A DNA stretch of 13,911 nt. It comes from an uncultured Rhodospirillaceae bacterium (lineage in GTDB: Bacteria; Pseudomonadota; Alphaproteobacteria; CAAGCB01; CAG-977). Location: assembly GCA_900550445.1 (NCBI GenBank), contig URSF01000044.1:1-13911 (forward strand), read 5' to 3'. The position numbers and the translations under genes are program-made. The notes below the pieces were generated by a model that made no database searches, was not told the DNA's origin, and saw only the letters and a program-made list of their open reading frames with translations. The first letter of the stretch is position 1. Every line of letters begins with the position of its first letter. Positions 5,235-13,657 of this stretch are shown here, one piece after another.

Positions 5235-6935
5235 TTATAAATCTTCGGCTAATTTCAGCATCAGCGCCTGTTTGATCAGGCGTTTTCTTTCCTGTAAAAA
5301 GAGGCTGAAATTTTCCTCGCTGAGTTCGATTAAGGGAATACAGCGTTCTTTTTTATATTCTTCTTTGTCTTTTCCTTTCCGCAGACAGTACGAATCCAGC
5401 CATTTTTCCGGGTTTTTGTCTTGTTTTTCCTGATTTTCGCCGGCTTCCAGCAGCTGCAGGTTCGCCAGATAATTTCCGCCGTCGTTCAACTGTTCTTTCG
5501 TCAGCGACGAAGCGGGATAAATGTGATCTTCATGATAGTTTTTGTCTTCAAAAGCCAGACCGGGCTGCAGCAAAGTCAGCAGTGACCATGAATCCTGCGA
5601 TCCGTACTGGGCATTTTCGATCAATTGTTCCAAGCTTTCTTCGTTTGTGTCCATGTTTCTGTTCATTAAACGGGATTCCTGCCTGATTTCATTCAGCGGG
5701 AAATAACGGCCGGCCTTTTCAATAATATTTCTCAGCTTGTTCAGATAAGCCGTCGTCTGCGCGCCGAAAACCCGGTTGATGATGGACAGCTGTATCCACC
5801 GCAGTATCTTTTTTTTGTTTTCGACGTCCGGATTTGGCTGCCGGTTTTGATATAAAAATAAAGCCAAAGGCAGCACGATTAAATTAGAACGCAGATTGTC
5901 CCTGGAATATCCCAGTTCTTTGAAAACATGACAGGCGGCCTTTATGTATTTAACGATGTCGTTGAAAGATTTTTCAATCAGGCCGACGTTGTGGCGTTCA
6001 AAATTATCGGCTTTGAAAATCAGCGGCAGCCCTGTCAAAAACAGGCAGCCGCGCAGAAAAATGTCTTTGGGGATATTAAAGCGGCATTCGTCATTAATCG
6101 TGTCGATCGCCTGATTGATTTTATCCCGGCCGTCACCCCATTGGTTGATAATGACCGACATCAGCAGATCCGTGTACCCCAGGGGCGTGCCGCCGGAATT
6201 GATGCGGACGAATATCTGCAGTACCCGGTCAAATGATTTTGTGTCTTCTTCAAAATAGCTGACAACCTTTTTTTCAACGAAGTTTTTATATAGATCGCTG
6301 AAAATATCGCCCAGCCTGTCTTTCATTTCCTCAGACGCCCGCGAATAAATATCGCCTAATTTTTTACGGTAATCTTTATCTGTTTCAAAATCCAAAATAT
6401 CGCCGACTTTGAACCAGAGGAATTTTTGACTGTCGTTTTCTTTTTGAACTTCTTCAACGGTTTTAAATTTAAATTCGTAATTGTCGGAAGTATTTTCCAA
6501 ACAGGGGTCTTTTTGATAAAAAAGATTGATATATAAGTATTTTTTTTCATAATTTTCGGCTTTATTGTACTTGGTTCTCGGTTTATGCAGATTCAGCCAG
6601 CCAAGCAGCCCCAGATACAAAGCGGTCAAACGCTGCTGACCGTCCAGAACGGCAGTCAGTTTTTTTTCGCCGGCCGGATTATATTCCGGATTATGGCAGG
6701 ATTGCGGCGCATATTCGTCATATTTTTTTAAAAACTCATAAAATTTGTATTTGCAATCCGAATCGTGTTCGTAATTCCAAAATAGCATGGATCCGAAAGG
6801 ATAACCGGACATGACCGAATCAAACAGTTGTTCTATTTGTTCGTAATTCCATACCAGTTCTCTTTGAATAACCGGAAGGACATATTCGTTGTTTTTAATT
6901 CCCATAACTATTTTTTTTATTTCTTTTTCCGGCAT
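5235..6935 (-). CDS. DUF262 (ParB/sulfiredoxin-fold) and HNH domain protein, GmrSD-type restriction enzyme
   Basis: A 566-residue protein. The N-terminal DUF262 domain shows PVIQRELVWNYEQIEQLFDS (21-40), YPFGSMLFW and the nucleotide-binding DGQQR (98-102), plus a later FVRINSGGTPL. The C-terminal part has an HNH-nuclease motif, EDHIYP (469-474), followed by NYLANLQLL and a Asn/Lys-rich helix, as in DUF1524-like domains. DUF262 fused to such a nuclease is the layout of GmrSD and related type IV enzymes, which cut modified foreign DNA using nucleotide hydrolysis. No modification gene lies beside it. The start is uncertain: ATG at 6935 has no clear ribosome site, and an in-frame ATG ten codons later is possible. 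The modified base recognised cannot be read from the sequence. Confidence 0.8.
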   Translation of the reverse strand: MPEKEIKKIVMGIKNNEYVLPVIQRELVWNYEQIEQLFDSVMSGYPFGSMLFWNYEHDSDCKYKFYEFLKKYDEYAPQSCHNPEYNPAGEKKLTAVLDGQQRLTALYLGLLGWLNLHKPRTKYNKAENYEKKYLYINLFYQKDPCLENTSDNYEFKFKTVEEVQKENDSQKFLWFKVGDILDFETDKDYRKKLGDIYSRASEEMKDRLGDIFSDLYKNFVEKKVVSYFEEDTKSFDRVLQIFVRINSGGTPLGYTDLLMSVIINQWGDGRDKINQAIDTINDECRFNIPKDIFLRGCLFLTGLPLIFKADNFERHNVGLIEKSFNDIVKYIKAACHVFKELGYSRDNLRSNLIVLPLALFLYQNRQPNPDVENKKKILRWIQLSIINRVFGAQTTAYLNKLRNIIEKAGRYFPLNEIRQESRLMNRNMDTNEESLEQLIENAQYGSQDSWSLLTLLQPGLAFEDKNYHEDHIYPASSLTKEQLNDGGNYLANLQLLEAGENQEKQDKNPEKWLDSYCLRKGKDKEEYKKERCIPLIELSEENFSLFLQERKRLIKQALMLKLAEDL

Positions 6936-7334
6936 AAGGCTGTATTCCGCTGATTGTTTTTACCGTTTGACCGTACCATAATTTATGCGCAATATAAAAC
7001 AGACTTTTGTCGTCAAGCATGTCTTTGAACCGTTTTATGGTCAATCGAAACAAAGTTATAAAATCGCTGTCTGCGCTAAAAATAAAGGCTGCGAACTTTC
7101 GGTTTTTCGGGAATTAAGGGCTTCATAATTTTGTTTTCTGGCGGCGTCCGGTATTTACGCATTCAAAGCCGTTTTGGCGGCGAAATGCCGGTAAGCGCAT
7201 GAAAATAATATCATATTAGTTGAATTGATTAAAAATTTATTGTTTTAAAAAAATGAAATGACATCAAAAATCAACGACATCAAATTCACACCTAAAAAGT
7301 GCTCTAGTCATAGGGCTATAGCTTAATGTCTATA
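6936..7334. other. Intergenic region with no gene recognised
   Basis: Between the leftward DUF262 gene and the candidate noncoding RNA, no open frame has a ribosome site or a recognisable product. The composition is AT-rich, especially after 7200. A short direct repeat GACATCAAA occurs twice about 16 bases apart near 7260-7285. The promoter of the DUF262 gene must lie at the left edge, but no convincing -35/-10 pair was found. Confidence 0.5.
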
Positions 7335-7652
7335 TTGACCTGTAATGTATCGAATATATATCTTAAAAGTGTATTCCGATTGAATAAACAATTTTAAGTT
7401 TATTAGAGGGAATACAAAAAGTACTGATGTTTTTCATAAGACTGTTTCTATCATGAAATATTGGGACGGTAAAGGAGATAATAATAAATCGTAAACGTCG
7501 TTTTTGTTTCTTACATGAACTTTGTTGAATTCGAATTAAGAGGGATTTTAGGAAACGAAAGCGGTAATTTATTTTACCGGCCGCGTGACATATTTGGAAT
7601 CAAAATAATGAAAGGCCTGTGCAATCTTTAGATTGCACAGGCTGATCTTTTT
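7335..7652 (+). ncRNA. Candidate noncoding transcript with its own promoter and terminator
   Basis: TTGACC (7335-7340) and TATATC (7357-7362), 16 bases apart, form a plausible promoter with a start near 7369. About 280 bases downstream is a strong intrinsic terminator, preceded by a second hairpin, CGGTAA/TTACCG (7562-7567 with 7574-7579). No credible protein frame lies between. A sequence AAGGAG near 7472 has no usual start codon behind it. This could be a small RNA or the leader of the permease gene. No known RNA family was recognised. Confidence 0.35.
7615..7652 (+). terminator. Strong intrinsic terminator upstream of the permease gene
   Basis: GCCTGTGCAATC (7615-7626) and GATTGCACAGGC (7631-7642) form a perfect 12-bp stem with a TTTA loop, followed by a short T run (CTTTTTAT). 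It ends some transcript coming from the left, about 185 bases before the permease start, although no protein gene precedes it on this strand. Confidence 0.8.
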
Positions 7653-7808
7653 ATCCGGCAGAAATAAAATGTGACGCTTTGTTTCTTTCGCTGAAACGGG
7701 AATTATCAAAGATTGTTTTCATGCTTTTTTGTTTTGTAAAAAATGTTCCTGATAACAGACCGTCAAATCGGTGTTTCAATCTGTCGAAAAAAACGTTACA
7801 CTTTTATG

Positions 7809-7830
7809 AATTAGACTAATTGACAGGGAG
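7809..7830 (+). promoter_or_regulatory. Palindrome and ribosome site before the permease
   Basis: AATTAG-A-CTAATT (7809-7821) is a perfect 13-base palindrome just before the ribosome site AGGGAG (7825-7830), which lies six bases before the ATG. Its position suits a repressor site near the transcription start, but the regulator is unknown and no clear promoter hexamers were found. Confidence 0.35.
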
Positions 7831-7836
7831 AGACAT

Positions 7837-9234
7837 ATGGCTGATAAGACTAAGGCCGAATGCCGCGATGAACTGGTGTGGAATGAAGTTCCGCATTTAA
7901 TAGAACCGATTTACAAAGTTGACGAACGCCCTGATAAAATGTGGGAAGCCCTGCTGTACGGTTGGCAGCACACGCTGATAGATATGGGGACGCCTTTGGT
8001 TCTGCCGATTGCCGTCGCCGCGGCGTTGCAGCTGTCCGCAGAACAAAGCATTGCGATGATCAGCGCTACGCTGTTCGTTATGGGGATCAGCACGCTGCTG
8101 CAATCGACTTTCGGCAATCGTCTGCCGGTCATTCAGGGGCCGTGCAGCACGACCGGGGCGACGATTATTTCAATGACAACGCTTTTCCCGGCTTCGGCCA
8201 TATGGGCGGCCATATTCTTTTGCGGTTTTATAGAATTTTTAGTCGGCGCTCTCGGATTGTTAAAATATATCCGTGTCCTGTTCCCGATGACTGTCGCGGG
8301 GCTGGTTATTACGTGCATCGGCCTGAACCTGGGAGTCATGGGGGTCAGCTGGATCGTTGAAGGTGCCGATATGGTCAATTTGTTTTTGGGAACAACCGTT
8401 ATTTTGGTAACCTGTATTTTCAGATTCCTGATGCCGAATGTGCTGAAAGGCGTTTTGTCCCGCGGCGCGATTTTATTTTCCATTTTAATTGTCGGCTTGG
8501 GAATCGCTCCTTTTGTCAGAGAAATGAACTGGCATGAAGTTGCCGTGCGCCCCTGGTTCGCTCTGCCGGATTTTTTCCCGTTCGGACACCCGTTTAAAGG
8601 TTGGACTTTTATGCACGGAGCGATATTGGGATTGTTGGTGGCTATTTTGGGGTCCGTTGTCGAAATGTTAGGAGATTTCGCCGCGACTTCGGCTGTCTGC
8701 GGCATACCTTACCGTGTTTCGCACATGAATAAAGGGGTCAGAACTATCGGAATCTGCAATATGATCGCACCGCTGCTGGGATCCGTCAGCGTAACCAGTT
8801 ACAGCCAGAATTCGGGCCTGATTGCCAATACGCGCATCGCCAGCCGCTTTGTCATACAAATCGGCGCCTGTTTTATTATTTTATACGGGCTGTGTCCGAA
8901 ATTCGCGGCTTTGCTGGCTATTATTCCTCAGGCGGTGCAGGGCGGCGTTTTTGTACTGGTCTGCTGTTCCATTACAATCGCCGGGTTAGAACTGCTGCAT
9001 ACGGTGCCGCAGACGGACGGAAATAAAATGCTGATCGGATTGACGCTGTTGTTCGCATTGGGGACTCCGATGTATTTTAACGCACCCGAACATGCATATT
9101 TCATTGAAAATCTGCCGATGTTCGCACGTTTGCTGCTGTCTAACAGCATTGTGCTGGCCGTTGTTGTCGGAACGGCGCTGAATGTGTTGATTAACCACAT
9201 ACTGCTGCGTCTTTCTCCGGATAAAAACGGCTGA
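7837..9234 (+). CDS. NCS2-family nucleobase permease (xanthine/uracil type)
   Basis: A 465-residue inner-membrane protein with about fourteen hydrophobic segments. It belongs to the nucleobase-cation symporter 2 family, which imports purines or pyrimidines with protons. Diagnostic sites are the QH pair in the first membrane segment (GWQHTLIDMG, about 43-52), the Glu of the eighth segment (E276 in EMLGDF), and the family signature QNSGLIANTR (324-333), which fits Q-N-x-G-x4-T-R. The length is typical. The cytoplasmic N-terminal stretch of about 35 residues is hydrophilic. The gene is rightward and starts at an ATG with a good ribosome site. No purine-salvage gene is adjacent, so the substrate (uracil, xanthine, urate or other) cannot be fixed from the sequence. 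The exporter downstream has its own promoter and is probably unrelated in function. Confidence 0.9.
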   Translation: MADKTKAECRDELVWNEVPHLIEPIYKVDERPDKMWEALLYGWQHTLIDMGTPLVLPIAVAAALQLSAEQSIAMISATLFVMGISTLLQSTFGNRLPVIQGPCSTTGATIISMTTLFPASAIWAAIFFCGFIEFLVGALGLLKYIRVLFPMTVAGLVITCIGLNLGVMGVSWIVEGADMVNLFLGTTVILVTCIFRFLMPNVLKGVLSRGAILFSILIVGLGIAPFVREMNWHEVAVRPWFALPDFFPFGHPFKGWTFMHGAILGLLVAILGSVVEMLGDFAATSAVCGIPYRVSHMNKGVRTIGICNMIAPLLGSVSVTSYSQNSGLIANTRIASRFVIQIGACFIILYGLCPKFAALLAIIPQAVQGGVFVLVCCSITIAGLELLHTVPQTDGNKMLIGLTLLFALGTPMYFNAPEHAYFIENLPMFARLLLSNSIVLAVVVGTALNVLINHILLRLSPDKNG

Positions 9235-9251
9235 TTTCGCTGTGATTATGT

Positions 9252-9280
9252 TTGCAAGGAAAGCGCGCGTGTCGTATAGT
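9252..9280 (+). promoter_or_regulatory. Promoter of the ABC exporter gene
   Basis: TTGCAA (9252-9257) and TATAGT (9275-9280) are 17 bases apart, with a predicted start near 9287 and a leader of about 25-30 bases. A perfect TATAAT at 9290-9295 is also present but has no -35 partner at the right distance. Confidence 0.6.
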
Positions 9281-9309
9281 GCCTGCATTTATAATGTCCA
9301 GACCGGCAG

Positions 9310-11097
9310 GTGAATGTGTTTCAAAAAATAAAGGCCAAGTTCTTAACTTTGGCGGTCGTTAAAAATTATTTGAAAATTTATCCTTATGTCCGTCCGTATT
9401 GGGGCAGGGCGCTGATCGCGGTTTTGATCACAATTCCGATCGGGTCTTTTGACGCTTTGACGGCGTGGATTTTAAAACCTTATATGGACGTCGTTCTTGT
9501 TGAAAAAAACATTCAGGCTGCTTCTTTTATGCCTTTGCTGATCGTTGTTGCCAGCGCGTTTCAAAGCCTGTGCAATTATGCCGCCGTTTATTTGAACACA
9601 TGGGTCGGACAGAAAATCACCAGTGATTTAAAAACCGATATGTATAAAAAACTGATGCAGGAAGATACGACGTTTTTTGACAGATCTTCTTCCGGCTTGG
9701 TTCAAATGCGTTTTAATAATGACGCCGATATGGCGTGCAGCGGCCTGCTGGCAAACCTGAAGCTGTTTACGACACGTATTTTTTCGTCAATTTCACTGAT
9801 CTGTGTTTTATTGTATAACTCCTGGCAGCTGACAATCGTTGCTTTGATCTTTTTATTCGGAGCGCTGCTGCCGTTGACGCGCGTGCGCAAAAAAATTAAA
9901 GAATTGATGAGCCGGCAAGTTTCTGCCGGAGGGCTGATTACAACTCATTATATTGAAACGTTCGGCGGAAACAGGGTAATCACGTCTTATAACCTGCATG
10001 ATTATCAAATGAAAAAATTCAGGGAGAGTCTGCGGTTTATTTTTAAAATCAGCATGAAAATGGTGCAAAAAACCGGCCTGTTGTCTCCGTTGATTCATTT
10101 TATCGTATCTTTGGGAATCGCGGGCGTTATCTGGTTGGGCAGTTATTTGATCGTACACGGGCAGATTTCCAGCGGGAATTTTGTTTCTTTTATTGCCGCT
10201 TTGCTGATGCTGTATACGCCGATTAAAGGGCTGGGAACCAATTTTACGGCCGTGCAGATGTCTTTTCTGGCGATGGACCGCGTTTTTGAAATTTTAAACG
10301 AACAGCCGAAAATACATAATCCGGACAATCCCGTCGTTTTAAACGGCGTTCATCAGGGGATTGAATATAAAGACGTCTGCTTTTCCTATTTGCCCGGAAA
10401 ACCTGTTTTGGAAAATATCAATTTAAAAATCAAAGTCGGGCAAATGGTTGCTTTCGTCGGTAATTCCGGCGGCGGAAAAACGACGTTCGTCAACTTGCTG
10501 CCGCGTTTTTACGATATTGACAGCGGGTCGATTTTAATTGACGGGCATGAAATCCGGCAGATTGATCTGCGTTCTTTGCGTGATAATATCGCCGTCGTTT
10601 TTCAGGATAACTTTTTATTTTCCGGGACAATTCTGGACAATATTACGCTGGGCATGACGAATTATACGGAAGAACAGTTGCAGCAGGCCGTTAAAAATGC
10701 CTGTCTGGACGAATTTGTTTCCGAACTGGATAAAGGGCTGATGACCGATATCGGCGAACGCGGCATTTTGCTGTCTGGCGGGCAAAAACAGCGCGTGGCT
10801 ATTGCCAGAGCATTTTTAAAGAATGCGCCGATTGTTATTTTAGACGAAGCGACTTCGGCTTTGGATAATAAATCCGAAGCGATCGTTCAAAAAGCGATTG
10901 ATAATTTAATGGCGGACAGAACCGTTTTGGTGATTGCGCACCGTTTGTCAACAGTGCAGAACGCGGATATGATCGTTGTGATCAATCACGGGCGGATCGT
11001 GGAACAGGGAACGCATGAAGAGCTGCTGGCAATGGACGGCGAATATGCCGGATTGTATGAGGCGCAGTTCAAAGCCAGAAAACACGAAGAAGCTTAA
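9310..11097 (+). CDS. MsbA-like ABC exporter (fused membrane and ATPase domains)
   Basis: A 595-residue half-transporter: six membrane segments (about 35-325) followed by an ATPase domain. ATPase motifs are Walker A GNSGGGKT (384-391), the Q-loop in VVFQDN, signature LSGGQ (488-492), Walker B IVILDE (508-513) and the switch His544 in AHRLS. It would work as a homodimer in the inner membrane. Length and layout fit MsbA (582 residues), which flips lipid A core. Relatives export drugs or peptides, so the cargo is uncertain. The start is ambiguous. GTG at 9310 gives the longest form, but the only ribosome-site-like bases (GGCAGG, 9305-9310) fit better with GTG at 9316, two codons later. The C-terminal tail is followed by out-of-frame sequence that still looks coding. 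Confidence 0.9.
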   Translation: MNVFQKIKAKFLTLAVVKNYLKIYPYVRPYWGRALIAVLITIPIGSFDALTAWILKPYMDVVLVEKNIQAASFMPLLIVVASAFQSLCNYAAVYLNTWVGQKITSDLKTDMYKKLMQEDTTFFDRSSSGLVQMRFNNDADMACSGLLANLKLFTTRIFSSISLICVLLYNSWQLTIVALIFLFGALLPLTRVRKKIKELMSRQVSAGGLITTHYIETFGGNRVITSYNLHDYQMKKFRESLRFIFKISMKMVQKTGLLSPLIHFIVSLGIAGVIWLGSYLIVHGQISSGNFVSFIAALLMLYTPIKGLGTNFTAVQMSFLAMDRVFEILNEQPKIHNPDNPVVLNGVHQGIEYKDVCFSYLPGKPVLENINLKIKVGQMVAFVGNSGGGKTTFVNLLPRFYDIDSGSILIDGHEIRQIDLRSLRDNIAVVFQDNFLFSGTILDNITLGMTNYTEEQLQQAVKNACLDEFVSELDKGLMTDIGERGILLSGGQKQRVAIARAFLKNAPIVILDEATSALDNKSEAIVQKAIDNLMADRTVLVIAHRLSTVQNADMIVVINHGRIVEQGTHEELLAMDGEYAGLYEAQFKARKHEEA

Positions 11098-11186
11098 TCC
11101 GGCAGAGATTTCGGAAATAAAAGAAGAACTGAAAAAACAAAAGCGTATCTGAATTTCGGATATGCCATATTCAAGAATTCGGGAAG

Positions 11187-12089
11187 TTATTTGTTCCACA
11201 GCCACGCGGCGCCTCTGACTCCGCTGGAATCGCCGTAAACCGCTTTTTTTAACTGAGTCAGAACCGTATCGGAAAAGACGTACTTCGGCCATAATTTCGG
11301 CAGCGTCGTGTAAAGCCTGTCGACATTTGACATACCGCCGCCCAAAACAATGACATGCGGGTCAAGAATGTTAATAACGGCGGCAGTGGCTCTGGCCAGA
11401 CGGTCTTCGTAAATCTGAAAGATTTTTTCGGCTGTTCTGTCGCCTTTGATCATATCGTCAATGATTTCGGGAGTGGATTTTGCTTGTCCGGTAATGCGCA
11501 GATATTCTTTGGCCAAAGCCGGGCCGGACAAAACGGTTTCAATGCAGCCGTTGCGACCGCAGTAGCAGGGCAGATTGCCGGATTCTTCGGAATTCAGCCC
11601 CGGCTGCGGGTTATGCCCCCATTCGCCGCAGATCGCATTTGCCCCCTGCAGCAGACGGCCGTTGACAACGATTCCCGAACCGACGCCCGTTCCCAAAATA
11701 ACGCCCCAGACAATGTCTTTATCCGCGCCGGCTCCGTCAGTGGCTTCAGACAAAGCCAGACAATCGGCGTCATTCGCCAGACGAATCGGCCGTCCCATTG
11801 CCTGAACCAGATCTTTGTCAAAAGGTTTGCCGTTCAGCCAGGTCGAATTGGCGTTTTTAATCAGGCCCGTTGCCGGAGATAAAGCGCCCGGCAGTCCTAT
11901 TCCGACGGTTCCCGTTTCATTTAATTCCTTTTCGGCCGTTGAAACCAAAGAACAAATGCTGCGAATGACTCCTTCATAGGTACGTTCCGTCGAAATACGC
12001 CGTTTGTAAATGATTTCAGAGCTGTTCTGTCTGAGCGCGGCAATTTCCGTTTTTGTGCCGCCCAAGTCGATGCCAAAACGTAAAGTCAT
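11187..12089 (-). CDS. mak: ROK-family fructokinase (Mak-like)
   Basis: A 300-residue cytoplasmic kinase converting fructose (and possibly mannose or glucose) with ATP to the 6-phosphate. The phosphate loop is DLGGTKTE (8-15). The catalytic Asp is D107 in ANDADC. The GTGVGSG loop lies at 133-139. The ROK zinc site is formed by H159 in GEWGHNP with C175, C177 and C182 in CYCGRNGC. The segments NANSTWLNGKPFDKDL, DPHVIVLGGGMSNVDRLY and GDSSGVRGAAWLW closely match E. coli Mak (302 residues), which makes fructokinase more likely than glucokinase or N-acetylglucosamine kinase. It lies 16 bases after the DUF465 gene with its own ribosome site (AAGGA), so the two form a leftward operon. It is divergent from pfk, which uses its product. 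Confidence 0.9.
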   Translation of the reverse strand: MTLRFGIDLGGTKTEIAALRQNSSEIIYKRRISTERTYEGVIRSICSLVSTAEKELNETGTVGIGLPGALSPATGLIKNANSTWLNGKPFDKDLVQAMGRPIRLANDADCLALSEATDGAGADKDIVWGVILGTGVGSGIVVNGRLLQGANAICGEWGHNPQPGLNSEESGNLPCYCGRNGCIETVLSGPALAKEYLRITGQAKSTPEIIDDMIKGDRTAEKIFQIYEDRLARATAAVINILDPHVIVLGGGMSNVDRLYTTLPKLWPKYVFSDTVLTQLKKAVYGDSSGVRGAAWLWNK

Positions 12090-12105
12090 CTTTTTTTCCT
12101 TTATT

Positions 12106-12312
12106 CTAAGCGATAATATCAGGCAGCAGCATGTTTTCCAGCCGGGCGATTTCGTCTTTCAGCGCTAATTTGCGTTTTTTCAGCCGCTGAATGCGAATCT
12201 GGTCGATTCCCGGTTGGGAAATAATATTTTCGATCAGAAAATCCAAATCTCGATGCTCTGTTTTTAACGCAGCCAGCTGTTGTTTAATCCGGTCTTGAGT
12301 AAGAGATTCCAT
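12106..12312 (-). CDS. YdcH/DUF465 family small helical protein
   Basis: A 68-residue highly charged helical protein with the DUF465 pattern: EHRDLDFLI (19-27), then LKKRKLALKDEIARLE (44-59), ending in LPDIIA. Such proteins are abundant in alphaproteobacteria and of unknown function. A helical hairpin is expected and no membrane segment is present. It is the first gene of the leftward operon with mak. The ribosome site before ATG 12312 is poor. A second family member lies at 13658-13834. Confidence 0.85.
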   Translation of the reverse strand: MESLTQDRIKQQLAALKTEHRDLDFLIENIISQPGIDQIRIQRLKKRKLALKDEIARLENMLLPDIIA

Positions 12313-12439
12313 AGTGTTACGGGGCCTGTTAATAAAAAAATCTCCAAAATATTCATTTTAGACTAGCAGAAAAGTAAGAAAAAAGGTATTGCTTTCAATG
12401 AAAAAAGAATCACTGGGTTCATTCTTAGGAGTTTTAAAA

Positions 12440-13528
12440 ATGCCGCAAATCAAGAGAATTGGTGTTTTAACAAGCGGCGGCGACTGTGCCGGCCTGAACG
12501 CCGTCATTCGCGCCGTTGTTCATCGTGCGATCTGGACGTATGGGTGGGAAGTTTACGGGATCCTTGACGGAACCGACGGTTTGACTTTCCGTCCGCTGCG
12601 TTACCGCAAAATGTCGATTGCCGATTTTCATGCGCCGTATGCCCGTCTGGGCGGCACAATGCTGGGAACGATTAACAAAGGCAGCCCCTTTGCTCACCCG
12701 ATGCCGGACGGAACGACAAAAGATCTGACCGAAGATTTCGGGGCAGGGTGCCGTGAATTGGGATTGGACGCTTTGGCCGTGATCGGCGGCGACGGGTCTA
12801 TGGCGATTGTTTCCCGTCTGTGCCGCGGCGCGGGCGTCACAATGGTCGGTATTCCCAAAACGATTGATAACGATACCCCGATTACGGAACATTCCGTCGG
12901 CTTTTCAACGGCGCGCGACGTTTGTGTCGAAGCTTTGGACCGCTTGGATTCGACGGCTTCTTCGCATCACCGTGTCATGATCTGCGAAGTTATGGGACGC
13001 GACGCCGGACATGTCGCGCTGCATTCGGCGATTGCCGGCGGCGCCGACGTCTGCCTGATTCCCGAAGTTCCTTATACGTTGGAAGGTGTTGTCCGCAAGC
13101 TGCATTTAGTGCGCGAACAGGGCCGTGATCATGCTTTGGTCGTCGTTGCCGAAGGGGTAAAAACACCTGACGGACAGAATATTTCCGTCGCACAGGTTGA
13201 CGGCGTGCGTTACGGCGGTATCGGTCAGTATTTAAGCGCCCGGTTAAATGAAATTGATCCGCGGTTTTCAACGCGCGTCACTGTTTTGGGGCACGTGCAG
13301 CGCGGCGGCGTTCCTGCGGCTCATGACCGTTTGGCGGCGTCCTGTTTCGGCGTTCATGCCGTCGACGTGCTGGCTCAGGGGAAAACGGACCGCATGGTTG
13401 TGTGGAAAAGCGGGACGATTACGGACGTCGGATTGGACGAAGTCGCCGCGATCGGAACGGCAAAAGTTGATCCGAACGGTATGGTTGTTAAAACCGCCCG
13501 CGGTCTGGGAATGTATATCGGCGAATAA
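12440..13528 (+). CDS. pfk: 6-phosphofructokinase, Gly/Lys active-site variant
   Basis: A 362-residue cytoplasmic enzyme phosphorylating fructose-6-phosphate to fructose-1,6-bisphosphate, the committed step of glycolysis. Motifs are LTSGGDCAGLNAVIRA (10-25), GGDGS (116-120), PKTIDND (139-145, catalytic D143) and MGRDAGH. The residue matching E. coli position 104 is Gly (G119), as in ATP-dependent enzymes. The one matching position 124 is Lys (K140), as in pyrophosphate enzymes and in the ATP-using actinobacterial branch. ATP is therefore the likelier donor. The GGDCAGLN form also fits this mixed clade. The start is placed at ATG 12440, which has a good ribosome site (AGGAG, 8 bases upstream) and fits the family. 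The frame is open from TTG 12389 and ATG 12398, which would add up to 17 residues. A strong terminator follows. Confidence 0.9.
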   Translation: MPQIKRIGVLTSGGDCAGLNAVIRAVVHRAIWTYGWEVYGILDGTDGLTFRPLRYRKMSIADFHAPYARLGGTMLGTINKGSPFAHPMPDGTTKDLTEDFGAGCRELGLDALAVIGGDGSMAIVSRLCRGAGVTMVGIPKTIDNDTPITEHSVGFSTARDVCVEALDRLDSTASSHHRVMICEVMGRDAGHVALHSAIAGGADVCLIPEVPYTLEGVVRKLHLVREQGRDHALVVVAEGVKTPDGQNISVAQVDGVRYGGIGQYLSARLNEIDPRFSTRVTVLGHVQRGGVPAAHDRLAASCFGVHAVDVLAQGKTDRMVVWKSGTITDVGLDEVAAIGTAKVDPNGMVVKTARGLGMYIGE

Positions 13529-13549
13529 ACGAATACCGTGTTTCTTTTT

Positions 13550-13588
13550 ATCGGGGAAGAAAACCTTTCTTCCCCGATTTTTATTTTT
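13550..13588 (+). terminator. Intrinsic terminator after pfk
   Basis: ATCGGGGAAGA (13550-13560) and TCTTCCCCGAT (13568-13578) make a perfect 11-bp stem with a seven-base loop, followed by a T-rich run. It isolates pfk from the next gene. Confidence 0.93.
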
Positions 13589-13590
13589 CT

Positions 13591-13618
13591 TTCAAATAGT
13601 TTTGAAAAGAGATATACT
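13591..13618 (+). promoter_or_regulatory. Probable promoter of the second DUF465 gene
   Basis: TATACT (13613-13618) is a good -10. The -35 candidate TTCAAA (13591-13596), 16 bases upstream, is weak. It follows the pfk terminator and precedes the gene start by about 40 bases. Confidence 0.4.
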
Positions 13619-13657
13619 AAATTCAGTCTTTAAAATTCTATCCTGTGGAGGTATTGC

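Noticed and set aside
7019..7117. 32-codon open frame in the intergenic region
   Set aside because: No ribosome site, short and basic; best explained as chance.
7470..7530. Leader peptide behind AAGGAG
   Set aside because: The only start at a suitable distance would be ATA, which is very rare; no conserved pattern of regulatory codons.
7515..7631. 38-codon open frame ending inside the terminator stem
   Set aside because: No ribosome site before the ATG, the stop lies within the terminator hairpin, and no recognisable product.
8133..8705. 190-codon open frame on the minus strand
   Set aside because: Antisense to the NCS2 permease, whose family signature is intact; reads as a shadow frame.
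7837..11097. Permease and ABC exporter as one operon
   Set aside because: A good TTGCAA-17-TATAGT promoter lies between them and the functions are unrelated.
11355..11882. 175-codon open frame on the plus strand
   Set aside because: Lies antisense to mak, which has all ROK motifs; no ribosome site and low-complexity content typical of a shadow frame.
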